A stretch of 64,000 nucleotides of DNA, from assembly GCF_048541585.1 (NCBI RefSeq), contig NZ_CP183303.1, positions 1,736,001-1,800,000 on the forward strand, given 5' to 3'. The notes under the pieces were generated by a model, which did not search any database, was not told the origin of the DNA, and saw only the letters and a list, made by a program, of their open reading frames with translations. The translations under genes were made by a program, and so were the position numbers. Shown here piece after piece: positions 17,307 to 26,647 of this stretch (position 1 is the first letter of the stretch; the number at the start of each line of letters is the position of its first letter). Source of the DNA: Legionella_C sp048541585 (lineage in GTDB: Bacteria > Pseudomonadota > Gammaproteobacteria > Legionellales > Legionellaceae).

Positions 17307-17783
17307 ATGTCCAATGTAATAAACCGTAAAGATGATCAAGAGCAACTCTTAATTGATAATTTAAGACAGTTACTTTTAGAAGGTAGTGTTACGACACAAG
17401 AGGATATATGTGCAGCCTTGCAAGCGAAAGGACATCATATAAATCAATCCAAGGTATCGCGCTTGCTGCATAAATTAAACGCTATTAAATCGAAAAATGA
17501 ATTAGGCCAGGTAGTCTATCGTTTAGCACGTGAACCGGCACCTCCCACTACCTCAAGCCAATTATCAAGCTTAATTATAGATATCGTTGCTAATGAGACA
17601 ATCATTATTGTCAATACTAGCCCCGGGGCGGCACAGCTGGTTGCTCGAGTTTTAGATTATCATCGGGAGAAAGCACAAATTTTAGGAACTATCGCCGGGG
17701 ACGATTCTATTTTTATTGCGCCTAAGTCAATAAAAACTATTGCTTATACTTACCAGGAAATTAAAAATATATTAGCAATTTAA
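17307..17783 (+). CDS. argR: Arginine repressor
   Basis: 158 residues. The winged-helix DNA-binding half is at about 12-70, with the recognition segment HHINQSKVSRLLHKL. The C-terminal hexamerisation and arginine-binding domain has SPGAAQLVARVLDYH and GTIAGDDSIFI, whose two Asp contact arginine. With arginine bound it would repress the divergent argC operon and itself through the operators between the genes. ATG start with AAGGAA upstream. The next gene converges on it 11 bases beyond the stop. Confidence 0.94.
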   Translation: MSNVINRKDDQEQLLIDNLRQLLLEGSVTTQEDICAALQAKGHHINQSKVSRLLHKLNAIKSKNELGQVVYRLAREPAPPTTSSQLSSLIIDIVANETIIIVNTSPGAAQLVARVLDYHREKAQILGTIAGDDSIFIAPKSIKTIAYTYQEIKNILAI

Positions 17784-17794
17784 GCTTAATACAC

Positions 17795-18823
17795 TTAACA
17801 ATAGGAGTTAACACTCTGCTCATGAGGTTCTTCTTCGCAAGTTTCCTTATTAGTTGCCTCATTATTACTTTCGTCATTATTAAGCGGAATCCCAAGTCGC
17901 GGATTTGAATTTAAATTAGACACTTGTGAAGATTGTGGTGGTAATTCTAAAACTCTTTCATCCTTTATATCAGGATTTTCACTAGGCCTTACTTTGACTT
18001 CCGCGATACGTGACTCAAGACTGCTGTTTTGCTTATTAAAAAAGCCATACGAAGTCTGACTAGATGATGAAGACTCGGTTGGTTGGGCTTTTATGGGCGC
18101 TTTCATATTTTGTTTGATATAATCATCAAAACCTTCATCGAAGCGAAAGCAATCTTTAGGAATGAAGGTCTCTATCGCTGGATTTCCTTCATGACGAAAA
18201 CCATCTGTTTTCGTGCCTTTAGTGTTAAAGGTTATACCCGAGAAAAATTCGCCTAAGGATCTCGCTATATCATCATCTGTTAAAGTTGATTTACATTCAC
18301 CCGTAAATAAATACTCATTTGCTAGCTTAATACCATGTTTTTCTTCTAACATAGTTTTTAAAGACAGCGCAAATTGACCTAAGCCATTATGGTTACTTCC
18401 ACCACTTGCTTCTATTCCGTACATAAAAACAAGCTGAACTTTTTCATCATTTTTATCTACACCATTAAAGACTACATAAGCACTTTTAAATTCCTTATCA
18501 CCAATGTAAGGCGTGCTTCGTGGTAGTAAAAAAGATTTATCTGAATTATTAGGAGGTTCTCTTCTACCTGCCCCGACCATAGTTCCTTCGGAGTTTAATA
18601 CTATAAAACTTAATCTAGGGACGCCTCCTTTTTCAAAAAAATAATCTTCTTCTTTTTTCTTTTTAAGAGAAGAAGAAGTATTGCTATTTGGTTCGAGTAT
18701 TTCTTGAGATGGGCGCTTTCTAATTGACTTAGATGAACTAGATGCATGTTTAGGTCCAGTTTTATCGTTTGAGAGCACACTTTCAGAAGCACTTGACTTA
18801 TCAATTTCAAAAGATTCTTGCAT
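17795..18823 (-). CDS. Ser/Lys-rich orphan protein, effector candidate
   Basis: About 342 residues from the ATG at 18823; a TTG 42 bases upstream is a less likely start. Residues 1-60 are Ser/Lys-rich and disordered, including a KKKKEED run coded by an AAG-rich tract. Residues about 65-230 look like a folded alpha/beta domain (RLSFIVLNSEGTMVGAGRRE; VQLVFMYGIEASGG). The last 100 residues are again disordered. The C-terminus holds an acidic patch (NKETCEEEPHEQS) resembling the E-block of some Dot/Icm substrates. No catalytic motif recognised. Confidence 0.6.
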   Translation of the reverse strand: MQESFEIDKSSASESVLSNDKTGPKHASSSSKSIRKRPSQEILEPNSNTSSSLKKKKEEDYFFEKGGVPRLSFIVLNSEGTMVGAGRREPPNNSDKSFLLPRSTPYIGDKEFKSAYVVFNGVDKNDEKVQLVFMYGIEASGGSNHNGLGQFALSLKTMLEEKHGIKLANEYLFTGECKSTLTDDDIARSLGEFFSGITFNTKGTKTDGFRHEGNPAIETFIPKDCFRFDEGFDDYIKQNMKAPIKAQPTESSSSSQTSYGFFNKQNSSLESRIAEVKVRPSENPDIKDERVLELPPQSSQVSNLNSNPRLGIPLNNDESNNEATNKETCEEEPHEQSVNSYC

Positions 18824-19117
18824 GATATATATAGTATTTACATCTTTATTGGTAATGTAGCACAATTACATTAAGATAAAATTAACAACTTAATGAATTA
18901 AATTTCATCAATTTGTTAATATTTTCTTAATAAGTGATTAATGAGATAAGCCCCGAATTAATAAAGAAATTTAATTTACGCTTGTGGACTTAATACTTTT
19001 TATTCAAACGATGATGCGCAGCTTAAAAAATGATTAAATAATATTCACTTAGAGTTTCCTTAATACAGCCTTAAGGATTAATGCTTATAATGGAGGAAAC
19101 TAGACTGGAGATAAATC

Positions 19118-19327
19118 ATGGCAAGCAAGAAATCAATTGATCCCAGAGATTATGAGCTGACTGAGTTTGATGTTCCACAGTTAAGAACGGAGCCTGTCCA
19201 AAATCTAAAACAACTTAAGTTTCCTCACTTTAAAATGAATACCTTATTAGAAATGGTTAGCGACTTAGAAGCGCAGAGTAAGCAAGTAGCTTTAAATGAA
19301 AGGTTGCAAAACCAGACAAAACACTAA
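19118..19327 (+). CDS. Small orphan protein
   Basis: 69 residues, ATG with GGAG 8 bases upstream. Polar protein beginning MASKKSIDPRDYELTEFDVP with a helical C-terminal half (LLEMVSDLEAQSKQVALNE). No family recognised. The good ribosome site supports a real gene. Confidence 0.5.
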   Translation: MASKKSIDPRDYELTEFDVPQLRTEPVQNLKQLKFPHFKMNTLLEMVSDLEAQSKQVALNERLQNQTKH

Positions 19328-19420
19328 TTAAAACCATACTTTTCTAATTTATTGAGCGTAAGCTGTTGAAAAAAGCAGCTAAGCTCGATAAATTAATTTT
19401 TACCCGCCCACATTATAATT

Positions 19421-20048
19421 TTAAGTCAAAATTTCAATGACATGCGCTAACCACTGCTTATCCTTAGCGTTAATTATGGTATTTGTCCGGCCATAAAGCT
19501 TCTGTCCTACTAGGCAATTGGTTAACGTAGCGATTTTTTTATCACATAAAATAGTAAAGTAGCTACGATGATTGGTTCTTACTTTTAAATGATGAGCAGC
19601 CAGTAGCTGGCCAAAAGGAATCGTGGTGGTAAGTACTTGATGAGTTACAGGCTTCGGTAAAGCCGCAAAATTTATTGTGATAAAAGCTATTTCTATAATT
19701 TGTGCTTCTTTCTTTCGTTTGGCAATCGCTGCATTATTTCTAGACTATCAGCATAAGGATAACGCGATTATAACGTTTATTAAGGGAATCCAATTTAGCT
19801 GCTAACACTTCAATCATTGGGGTGCGCTGGTAGTATTTTTTAAGGCCTAAAGTTAATAACGGTTGCTTTAATAAGTAATCATAAGGAACAGGCAAACTAG
19901 TTTGTTTTACCTCTAACCTTCTGTTTTTGTTAGTAAAAAAAGAAAACAATTTATGCGAAGGTAATGATGTTGAGGCTGGTGGCTGAGCATAAGTCGTATT
20001 TAACAACGTTAAAAAAATAAGAAGAAGATAAAACATAACTTTAAGCAT
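19421..20048 (-). pseudogene. Frameshifted secreted protein, possibly chorismate-lyase-like
   Basis: The first part begins at the ATG at 20048 (GAGAGG six bases upstream) with a signal peptide (MLKVMFYLLLIFLTLLNTTY) and stops at 19740. A second frame then continues without a break as SRNNAAIAKRKKEAQ and runs about 106 codons to TAA at 19421. It carries well-formed segments such as TTIPFGQLLAAHHLKV, LVGQKLYGRTNTI and WLAHVIEIL. Together the parts make one protein of about 210 residues. One small indel near 19740 (probably in the ATAGTCTAG region) broke it. The LxGxxLYGR and V-x-EIL ending vaguely resemble the UbiC chorismate-lyase fold; that is tentative. A sequencing error would look the same. 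Confidence 0.65.
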
Positions 20049-20078
20049 GGTAGCCTCTCTTTGTTTGGCTTTTCGCAT

Positions 20079-20456
20079 AAATAGTAAATTAAATTAGCTG
20101 AAATACTAACTTACCAATACCTAAATTGATTGCTAAAAGTCTTCTTAGAGCCACCCCAGCGTTTACTCTTAAATTAAGCTGTGTTGTAATGATAATTTAA
20201 ATTAGAATTAATAACTTATGCCAGTACTATTATGTATTTAGTCGGCTTTCCACTTGACAAAACTAGTTAGCCCCATTTAAGCAATTATTTAGAGTATCAT
20301 TGTAAACAAACAAGCTTTATTAACGGTGAGTAGTTTGTTAAAGAGGTCTTAAAAAAGGCACAAAAAAATAAAAGCAAGTTATTTAAACTTAACCCTCAAA
20401 TCATAAGTTAAGTTACTAAGTAATAACAGCAATAATACAAAAGGGATGTAGGTTAA
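20079..20456. other. Intergenic region upstream of the nfrA-like gene
   Basis: About 378 bases without a gene. A TTGACA at 20254-20259 could be a -35 box, but no good -10 follows at 17 bases. A 7-bp inverted repeat AACTTAA/TTAAGTT lies near 20388-20415, close to the gene start. Nothing decisive. Confidence 0.35.
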
Positions 20457-22508
20457 ATGCTTAGGAATAAAATCTTAGTGGTGATTTTTATTTTTCTTCT
20501 AATTACAATAAGTTTCTTTTTCTTAGCTAGACAAGAATCAAAAAATTTAAAACGAGATTCCCATATCTTATTTAATCAATATTATGCTTTACGTAACAAA
20601 GATAAAGAGGCCGCGAAAGAGCCTCTCCAGATTATCTTAAAGCAAGAGCCAAATAATACCCTTGCTTTAGAAGAACTAAGTCAGCTTTATGTAGAAGAAA
20701 AGAATCTCTCAGCGGCACTACCTCTGGTACAACGACTAATAGCCTTGAAACCTAACGCGCCACAATATCGCCTCCAAATGGGTGCACTCTATTATGAGCT
20801 AGGTGATTGGGCACAGGCTCACCATTACCTTTTGCCATTAGCAAACCAAAATAAAGATCATCTTAATAAATTTAGAGCAACTCAGTTGTTAGAGAAAATG
20901 GCATCGTTTATTCCTAATTATCAAACAGATGCTATTACAATTAATACTCAAGTAAGTAGCCCTATTATCAATATCATTTTTTTAAACTGGTTTTATAAAT
21001 TAAAACAAGAAGATAAAACGGCGGCCGAATCCCTGCTTACCCTACTTTGCCTTCTTGAACCGACTAATCCCCGTTTAAATTTAGAAATGGCTTATTTAAA
21101 ATTACAAAACCATCGAACTAGAGCGGCCCTACCTTTCTTTTTAGCAAACTATCATCGACAGCCTACAGCGCAAATAGCCTTACAAATTGCCTATCTTTAT
21201 TATCAATTAAAGGACAAAGAAGCTGCTCGTCATTATTTTTTACTTGCCGCTCAATCCCAAAATAAACAGATACGAGCAACCGCGCTTAAATCATTAACCT
21301 ATTTGCAAAATGCCACCCCCATTAGTACTAGCGACGTAAGTAAGCCATCTAACGCTTATCAGCCAAAAAATAAATTTACAGCGCCTAAAGGGACTAGTAG
21401 CCATGAGATGCAACTTTTGGATAATTTTTATACTTTAAAAAAGCAAAATAAAAGGCTAGCTTGGCAAGCTATTAAAAAAATAGTGCAAGCGTATCCTAAT
21501 AATGTCTTAGCTTTAAAAGAGGCAGGCTATTTAGCAATCGAACTTAAGCAGTCTAATGATGCTATTGTCTATTTCACACGGGTGTATGAATTAACATATG
21601 ACCCAGCCATCGCGATGCAATTAGGCTATTTATACAATGATACACCCAATAAAAATCTTGCTTACCGTTATTTTGAATTAGCTACTAAAACTTCAGATAA
21701 AAAACTAGAGCTTAACGCCCAAAATGCGTTAACTAATTTAGCTGGTTTACAAACTAAAGCACTACCACCGCCTTATTTTGGGGAATTCTTCTTTACACCC
21801 TTTACGCAAAGCCGCTTTGGTTTAACCGTAAGGCCTATGATTGCACGCTTAGGGCTTGAATTTGCTAGTAGCTGGCAACCAAGACTTTATTTAACATTTA
21901 GGCGAACTGATGACAATAAATCAACCAACGCTGGACAATTACCACAAATTTTTGAAGATAATGTGCGTATCACCGGTGTTGGCGGCTCGATTACGCCCTT
22001 TACCAATACGCCCATAGTTGCGTGGGTTGAGGCCGGAGGAGCCTATGACTTAGTATACCGTAATCGAGATAGGTGGCGAGGCGATTTACGCGGTGGCTTA
22101 ATGTATTATAATGAATTTGGTACTAAGCCCGCCTACTATGATAAATTACGTCTAAGTCCAGATTATTACAGTACCTTTTATGGCGATGTCACCTACTACT
22201 CCCGTTTTGACAATAATATCATTGGCACTTTTATAACCCGCCAAGGAATACATATACTGCAATACCAAGCCACGATGATCAATTTATATTTTTTAGGTCG
22301 TGTTATAGAGGATACACGGCGGGAATTTTTTAATAATATTGCCGAATATGGGCCTGGTATAGGCTTGATTCCTTCCAATCGCTATCGACTAGAAATTCGC
22401 TTTGACTATATTCATGGTACCTATTTACCAGCAGGCGGTTCGGTAAATCCTTACGGAAAGCACTATACTAATAAAGTAGTCCAGTTACTTTATTACGTAA
22501 AAATATAG
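20457..22508 (+). CDS. nfrA: NfrA-like TPR / outer-membrane protein for polysaccharide export
   Basis: 683 residues, shorter than E. coli NfrA (about 990). An N-terminal hydrophobic signal or anchor segment (ILVVIFIFLLITISFFFLA) is followed by TPR-like helical repeats at about 40-280 and again 310-430 (for example NNTLALEELSQLYVEEKNLS). The C-terminal 230 residues are aromatic and beta-rich (ARLGLEFASSWQPRLYLTFR; WVEAGGAYDLVYRNRDRWRG), as in the NfrA C-terminal domain, ending in an aromatic-rich strand (LLYYVKI). NfrA is the outer-membrane receptor of phage N4 and the exporter of a c-di-GMP-dependent exopolysaccharide. Fifteen bases separate it from the nfrB-like gene. Assignment rests on domain order and the partner gene. 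Confidence 0.72.
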   Translation: MLRNKILVVIFIFLLITISFFFLARQESKNLKRDSHILFNQYYALRNKDKEAAKEPLQIILKQEPNNTLALEELSQLYVEEKNLSAALPLVQRLIALKPNAPQYRLQMGALYYELGDWAQAHHYLLPLANQNKDHLNKFRATQLLEKMASFIPNYQTDAITINTQVSSPIINIIFLNWFYKLKQEDKTAAESLLTLLCLLEPTNPRLNLEMAYLKLQNHRTRAALPFFLANYHRQPTAQIALQIAYLYYQLKDKEAARHYFLLAAQSQNKQIRATALKSLTYLQNATPISTSDVSKPSNAYQPKNKFTAPKGTSSHEMQLLDNFYTLKKQNKRLAWQAIKKIVQAYPNNVLALKEAGYLAIELKQSNDAIVYFTRVYELTYDPAIAMQLGYLYNDTPNKNLAYRYFELATKTSDKKLELNAQNALTNLAGLQTKALPPPYFGEFFFTPFTQSRFGLTVRPMIARLGLEFASSWQPRLYLTFRRTDDNKSTNAGQLPQIFEDNVRITGVGGSITPFTNTPIVAWVEAGGAYDLVYRNRDRWRGDLRGGLMYYNEFGTKPAYYDKLRLSPDYYSTFYGDVTYYSRFDNNIIGTFITRQGIHILQYQATMINLYFLGRVIEDTRREFFNNIAEYGPGIGLIPSNRYRLEIRFDYIHGTYLPAGGSVNPYGKHYTNKVVQLLYYVKI

Positions 22509-22523
22509 TCAAAAAGGATGTAA

Positions 22524-24401
22524 ATGGAATATGAAAATTTAATTACCCTGTTTTTGATCATGTGGTATTTTCTTATTTTTTTTGCCATTCTCTTTATGAT
22601 ATCGGGGCTTGATGACCTTTTTTTCGACTTTTACTATTGGCTGCGGTATTTAATTCGCAAATGGAAAACACGTCACTATAAACCGCTTACTTATGAAGAT
22701 TTAGCTAATCATGAAGAAAAATATATTGCCGTACTAATTCCCTGCTGGCATGAAGCGAACGTAATTTCCACTATGCTCTTAAATAATTGTTATTCTATTG
22801 ATTATAATAAATATTATTTATTTGTTGGCGTCTATCCTAATGACCCAGAAACCGTAGCTGAAGTTCAACAAGTTCAATCTTATATTAAAAACGTCCAATG
22901 TGTTATCGGAAAGAATCCTGGCCCAACAACTAAAGCTGCCAATTTAAATGGCATTTACAACCATATTAAAGACTTTGAACAAGCCCAAGGTATACGCTTT
23001 GACATTTTTGTTTTTCATGACTCAGAAGATGTCATTCATCCGCTTTCGTTTAAACTTTATAATTATTTAATCCCCCGTAAAGACATGATTCAAATTCCGA
23101 TGTTTCCCCTGAAAGTCAATTATTTCAATTTCACCCATTGGATATATGCTGATGAGTTTGCCGAAATTCATACTAAAGATTTAATCGTGCGCGAAGCTAT
23201 TCATGGCCATGTTCCTTCCGCAGGCGTAGGAACTGCTTTTTCTCGTAGAGCACTCGCTATGCTTGAAGACCCCTTAAACGAAGGCCCCTTCTCTACCGAT
23301 TCGTTAACCGAAGATTATCGCACCTCCTTGACCATTCGCATGAAAGATTTAAAGCAAATTTTTTTGCTGCAAACGATTCAACGGCTTAAATGGGAGAGGC
23401 GAGGACTCTTTAGTAAGCGTTATGTATTACGACCTAAAACAGAATATATTGCAACTCGGGCGTTATTTCCAACAGAATATAAAAAAGCGGTTCGACAAAA
23501 AGCACGCTGGATCATAGGTATTGTCTTTCAAGAATGGCTGCATGCTAAGTGGCCTAAGTCATGGCGGGTACGCTTTACATTAATGCATGATAGAAAAGCT
23601 TTCATCACGCATTTTATTAATGGCGTCGGTTATCTTATCTTTTTATTTTGGGTAATTTATAGTCTTTTAACCTATGGCAACCCAAATTATCCCTCGCTGC
23701 AAGAACAGTTAAATCTCCATCCCTGGGTTTGGGTATTAATCATTATTAGTACTTTACTAATGTTAGAGCGAATGTTGCAACGTTTTATTGGTCTTTATAG
23801 GGTTTATGGCCTTATTCCCGCTTGGTTATCTATTCCGCGTGTTTTTTATGGCAATATTTTAAATTTACAGTCTATCTTACGTGCTTATAAGCTCTATTTC
23901 GTTGCTGCTGAACGAAAAAAAACCAAAAAAACATTAGCAAAACAACCAAGCTGGGATAAAACTGATCATGTATTTCCCGGCAGCCATATTTTAATCCCTT
24001 ACCGACGTCGACTAGGTGATATTTTATTAGAACTACGCTTAGTGACCGAAGAGCAATTAAAACAGGCCATTTTAGAGCAGCAAAAAACCGGTGAACGCCT
24101 AGGCGAAGTCTTAGCACGGTTACAATTAATTAGTGAAAAAAACTTACTTGAAATATTGGCAAAACAACATAATTTAGAATTAGTACCTAAAGAAAGCGCC
24201 CTGCCTATCCCCAAAGGCCTCTCCAATAAATTGACTAAATGGTTAACCGATCGCGGTAGCCGAATAGTAGATTACAATGAAGATAAAGAAATGGTAACCA
24301 TTGGTATAACTGATCCAACCAATGAACTACTCATTGAAAGTATTTTACAACGATTTAGACCATTAAAAATTCGCTTTGTTTTAATTGATTTAAGTACTTA
24401 A
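22524..24401 (+). CDS. nfrB: NfrB-like membrane glycosyltransferase with MshEN c-di-GMP domain
   Basis: 625 residues. An N-terminal membrane helix precedes a GT2 domain at about 60-330 with VLIPCWHEANVISTML, the DSED acidic motif, TEDYRTSL and QKARWIIG (QxxRW). These are the signatures of processive synthases. Two or three membrane helices follow at about 365-420. The C-terminus (about 493-620) is an MshEN domain with two tandem motifs, RLGDILLELRLVTEEQLKQA and RLGEVLARLQLISEKNL, which bind c-di-GMP in this family. This is the E. coli NfrB layout. It would polymerise an aminosugar at the inner membrane when c-di-GMP is bound. Translated with the nfrA-like gene. Confidence 0.85.
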   Translation: MEYENLITLFLIMWYFLIFFAILFMISGLDDLFFDFYYWLRYLIRKWKTRHYKPLTYEDLANHEEKYIAVLIPCWHEANVISTMLLNNCYSIDYNKYYLFVGVYPNDPETVAEVQQVQSYIKNVQCVIGKNPGPTTKAANLNGIYNHIKDFEQAQGIRFDIFVFHDSEDVIHPLSFKLYNYLIPRKDMIQIPMFPLKVNYFNFTHWIYADEFAEIHTKDLIVREAIHGHVPSAGVGTAFSRRALAMLEDPLNEGPFSTDSLTEDYRTSLTIRMKDLKQIFLLQTIQRLKWERRGLFSKRYVLRPKTEYIATRALFPTEYKKAVRQKARWIIGIVFQEWLHAKWPKSWRVRFTLMHDRKAFITHFINGVGYLIFLFWVIYSLLTYGNPNYPSLQEQLNLHPWVWVLIIISTLLMLERMLQRFIGLYRVYGLIPAWLSIPRVFYGNILNLQSILRAYKLYFVAAERKKTKKTLAKQPSWDKTDHVFPGSHILIPYRRRLGDILLELRLVTEEQLKQAILEQQKTGERLGEVLARLQLISEKNLLEILAKQHNLELVPKESALPIPKGLSNKLTKWLTDRGSRIVDYNEDKEMVTIGITDPTNELLIESILQRFRPLKIRFVLIDLST

Positions 24402-24402
24402 G

Positions 24403-25503
24403 TTATAAGAGCACGCCTTGTAAATAATTCACAATACGCTCGCTAGCATGACCATCTCCATACGGGGAAACTCCCTTAGCAAGAGAGGCATAAAAATTAG
24501 AGTCGTCTAAAAGATTGGCTACCAATTTTATAATATTTTCTTGTTCTGTACCTACTAATAACCCTACACCTTCCGTAATAATAGCAGGCCTTTCAGTGGT
24601 GTTTCTTAACACTAAAACTGGCTTACCTAGGGCAGGCCCTTCTTCTTGAATACCCCCAGAATCTGTTAAAATTAAAATACAGCATTTCATTAAATGAACA
24701 AATTCATCATAGCGTAGCGGTGATAGCAGGTGGATATTCGATTGATGAGCTAAACGTTTAGCAATAACAGTTTGTACATGCGGATTAGGATGTACTGGAA
24801 AAACAAAATTAACATCAAATTTTTTGGCCAGCTCAATAATTGATGTACAAATATTTTCTAAGTTGTTCCCAAAATTTTCACGGCGGTGCGCGGTGACAAT
24901 AATGATATTATGTAAATGTTCAAATTGACTTAAATTAGCGCTTTGAGTTAAGGTCCAATATAATGTATCAATGACCGGATTGCCAGTTACAATAATTTTT
25001 TCTGGTGAGATATTTTCACGCACTAAATTTTCCTTTTCGGCTATCGTTGGCGCAAAATGCCAGGAAGCTAGCGGCGCTGTTAATACTCGATTTATTTCCT
25101 CAGGAAAAGGTTGGTGAGCGTTATAGGTCCTTAAACCTGCTTCAATGTGACCAAAGTGAATTTGGTTGTAAAAAGCGATTAAAGCAGAAACAAACACTGT
25201 CGTGGTATCTCCAGCAGCGAGTAGCACATGAAATTGATGCTTGGCTATAAGTGGTTCAAGCTTGCTACAGAGATTACTTGTTAAACTCCCTAAAGATTGA
25301 TTAACCATCATAGTATCTAAATCAATATCTGGTTTGATTTGAAAAAAAGTAAGCAGGTCATCTAATAAGCCACGATGCTGAGCGGTATTAATAATCGTTA
25401 CTTTAGCCCACGAGCAGGCTTGAAGGCGCCTGATAATTGGATACATTTTGATAACTTCAGGTCTAGTGCCAATAATACAGCCAATATGAATACTCTTTTC
25501 CAT
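24403..25503 (-). CDS. wecB: UDP-N-acetylglucosamine 2-epimerase (non-hydrolysing)
   Basis: 366 residues. GTRPEVIKMYPIIRRL at the N-terminus, AAGDTTT, HIEAGLRTYN, VTAHRRENFG, and TDSGGIQEEGPALGKPVLVL followed by RNTTERPAI (usually ERPE). It interconverts UDP-GlcNAc and UDP-ManNAc. Its stop is one base from the stop of the nfrB-like gene on the opposite strand. In E. coli the NfrA/NfrB polymer needs WecB for UDP-ManNAc, so the neighbourhood suggests this enzyme supplies that synthase. No wecC is present beside it. Confidence 0.92.
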   Translation of the reverse strand: MEKSIHIGCIIGTRPEVIKMYPIIRRLQACSWAKVTIINTAQHRGLLDDLLTFFQIKPDIDLDTMMVNQSLGSLTSNLCSKLEPLIAKHQFHVLLAAGDTTTVFVSALIAFYNQIHFGHIEAGLRTYNAHQPFPEEINRVLTAPLASWHFAPTIAEKENLVRENISPEKIIVTGNPVIDTLYWTLTQSANLSQFEHLHNIIIVTAHRRENFGNNLENICTSIIELAKKFDVNFVFPVHPNPHVQTVIAKRLAHQSNIHLLSPLRYDEFVHLMKCCILILTDSGGIQEEGPALGKPVLVLRNTTERPAIITEGVGLLVGTEQENIIKLVANLLDDSNFYASLAKGVSPYGDGHASERIVNYLQGVLL

Positions 25504-25675
25504 ATAGTAACTATCCTTGCTTAGTTATAGCGTATTACTTAGGCTTTGTATTATTAGTAGTATAGTCTTTAAATTAAGGCATTTATTGATATAAAAAACC
25601 TACAGAAAATAAGATTGCATTTAAACTTAAGAAAACGCACAATGAATGAATTCCCCTTTGCTACGATATAAGGCA

Positions 25676-26647
25676 ATGAGCTTAACATTATTATCTTTAG
25701 CTGAAGTAAAGCAGAGCATTTCCATGCTTGAAGCAATTGATGCGTTAGAAAAGGCCTTTATCCAATTAGCGCACCAATCCGTTAATATGCCCTTAAGAAC
25801 TGGCATTCCTATTGCAGAGGAAGAAGCTTTAATGCTTACTATGCCTGCTTATTTGGCCCAACATAAAGCATTAGGTCTGAAAGTTGTTTCAGTTTTTCCC
25901 CATAACTTAACGCATAATAAGCCTGCGATTAACGGGATTGTTATGTTACTTGATGCCTCAACCGGTGAACCCAAAGTAGTAATGGATGGCGCCTATTTAA
26001 CGGCGTTACGTACGGGGGCTGTTTCAGGATTGGCCACTAGATATTTTGCTCCAGCAGATGCTAAGCATTTAGCTATTATTGGCTCAGGGGCCCAGGCTTA
26101 CATGCAACTAGAAGCAGTTAGCGCTGTACGGCCAATAACGCATGTTTCTATTTGGTCTAGAACTATTGAAAATGCTAAGTCTTTAGCACAAAAAATTAAT
26201 AAAAATTATGAAGTGCAGGTTTATTCAACCATACAAGAGGCAGTAAAACACGCTGATGTAATTTGTACGGTAACGAGCAGTACTGAACCTTTAATTGACT
26301 TAGCGATGTTAAAACCTAATGTACATATCAATGCGATTGGCTCTCATAGCCCAACAATGCAAGAAATTAGTGCCGCGGTATTAAAAGAAGCTATTGTTTT
26401 CGTTGATCAAGTGGAGGCGGCGTTAAAAGAAGCTGGCGAGATTATTAATGCCTTGAAACATCAAACCCTAGCGAAAACCGCTCTGTTTGAAATCGGTCCT
26501 TGGTTGACCCATAAAACGCCTAACTATCAACATACTTTGACGGTGTTTAAATCAGTGGGGTTAGCTATTCAAGACCTAAGTGTTGCCGAAGTCGTTTACC
26601 AAAATGCCTTAAAACAACAGTTAGGATTACCCTTTTTGTTAAATTAA
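25676..26647 (+). CDS. Ornithine cyclodeaminase / mu-crystallin family protein
   Basis: 323 residues from the ATG at 25676 (MSLTLLSLAEV), with AAGG upstream; an ATG 30 bases earlier adds an unconserved N-terminus. NAD-binding motif AIIGSGAQAYMQLEAV near 130. Substrate-side motifs are LKVVSVFPHN and DGAYLTALRTGAVSGLAT, where Arg and Lys hold the carboxylate. The family includes ornithine cyclodeaminase, alanine dehydrogenase and ketimine reductase, and the sequence alone does not choose among them. Its end overlaps by nine bases the convergent outer-membrane protein gene. Confidence 0.85.
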   Translation: MSLTLLSLAEVKQSISMLEAIDALEKAFIQLAHQSVNMPLRTGIPIAEEEALMLTMPAYLAQHKALGLKVVSVFPHNLTHNKPAINGIVMLLDASTGEPKVVMDGAYLTALRTGAVSGLATRYFAPADAKHLAIIGSGAQAYMQLEAVSAVRPITHVSIWSRTIENAKSLAQKINKNYEVQVYSTIQEAVKHADVICTVTSSTEPLIDLAMLKPNVHINAIGSHSPTMQEISAAVLKEAIVFVDQVEAALKEAGEIINALKHQTLAKTALFEIGPWLTHKTPNYQHTLTVFKSVGLAIQDLSVAEVVYQNALKQQLGLPFLLN

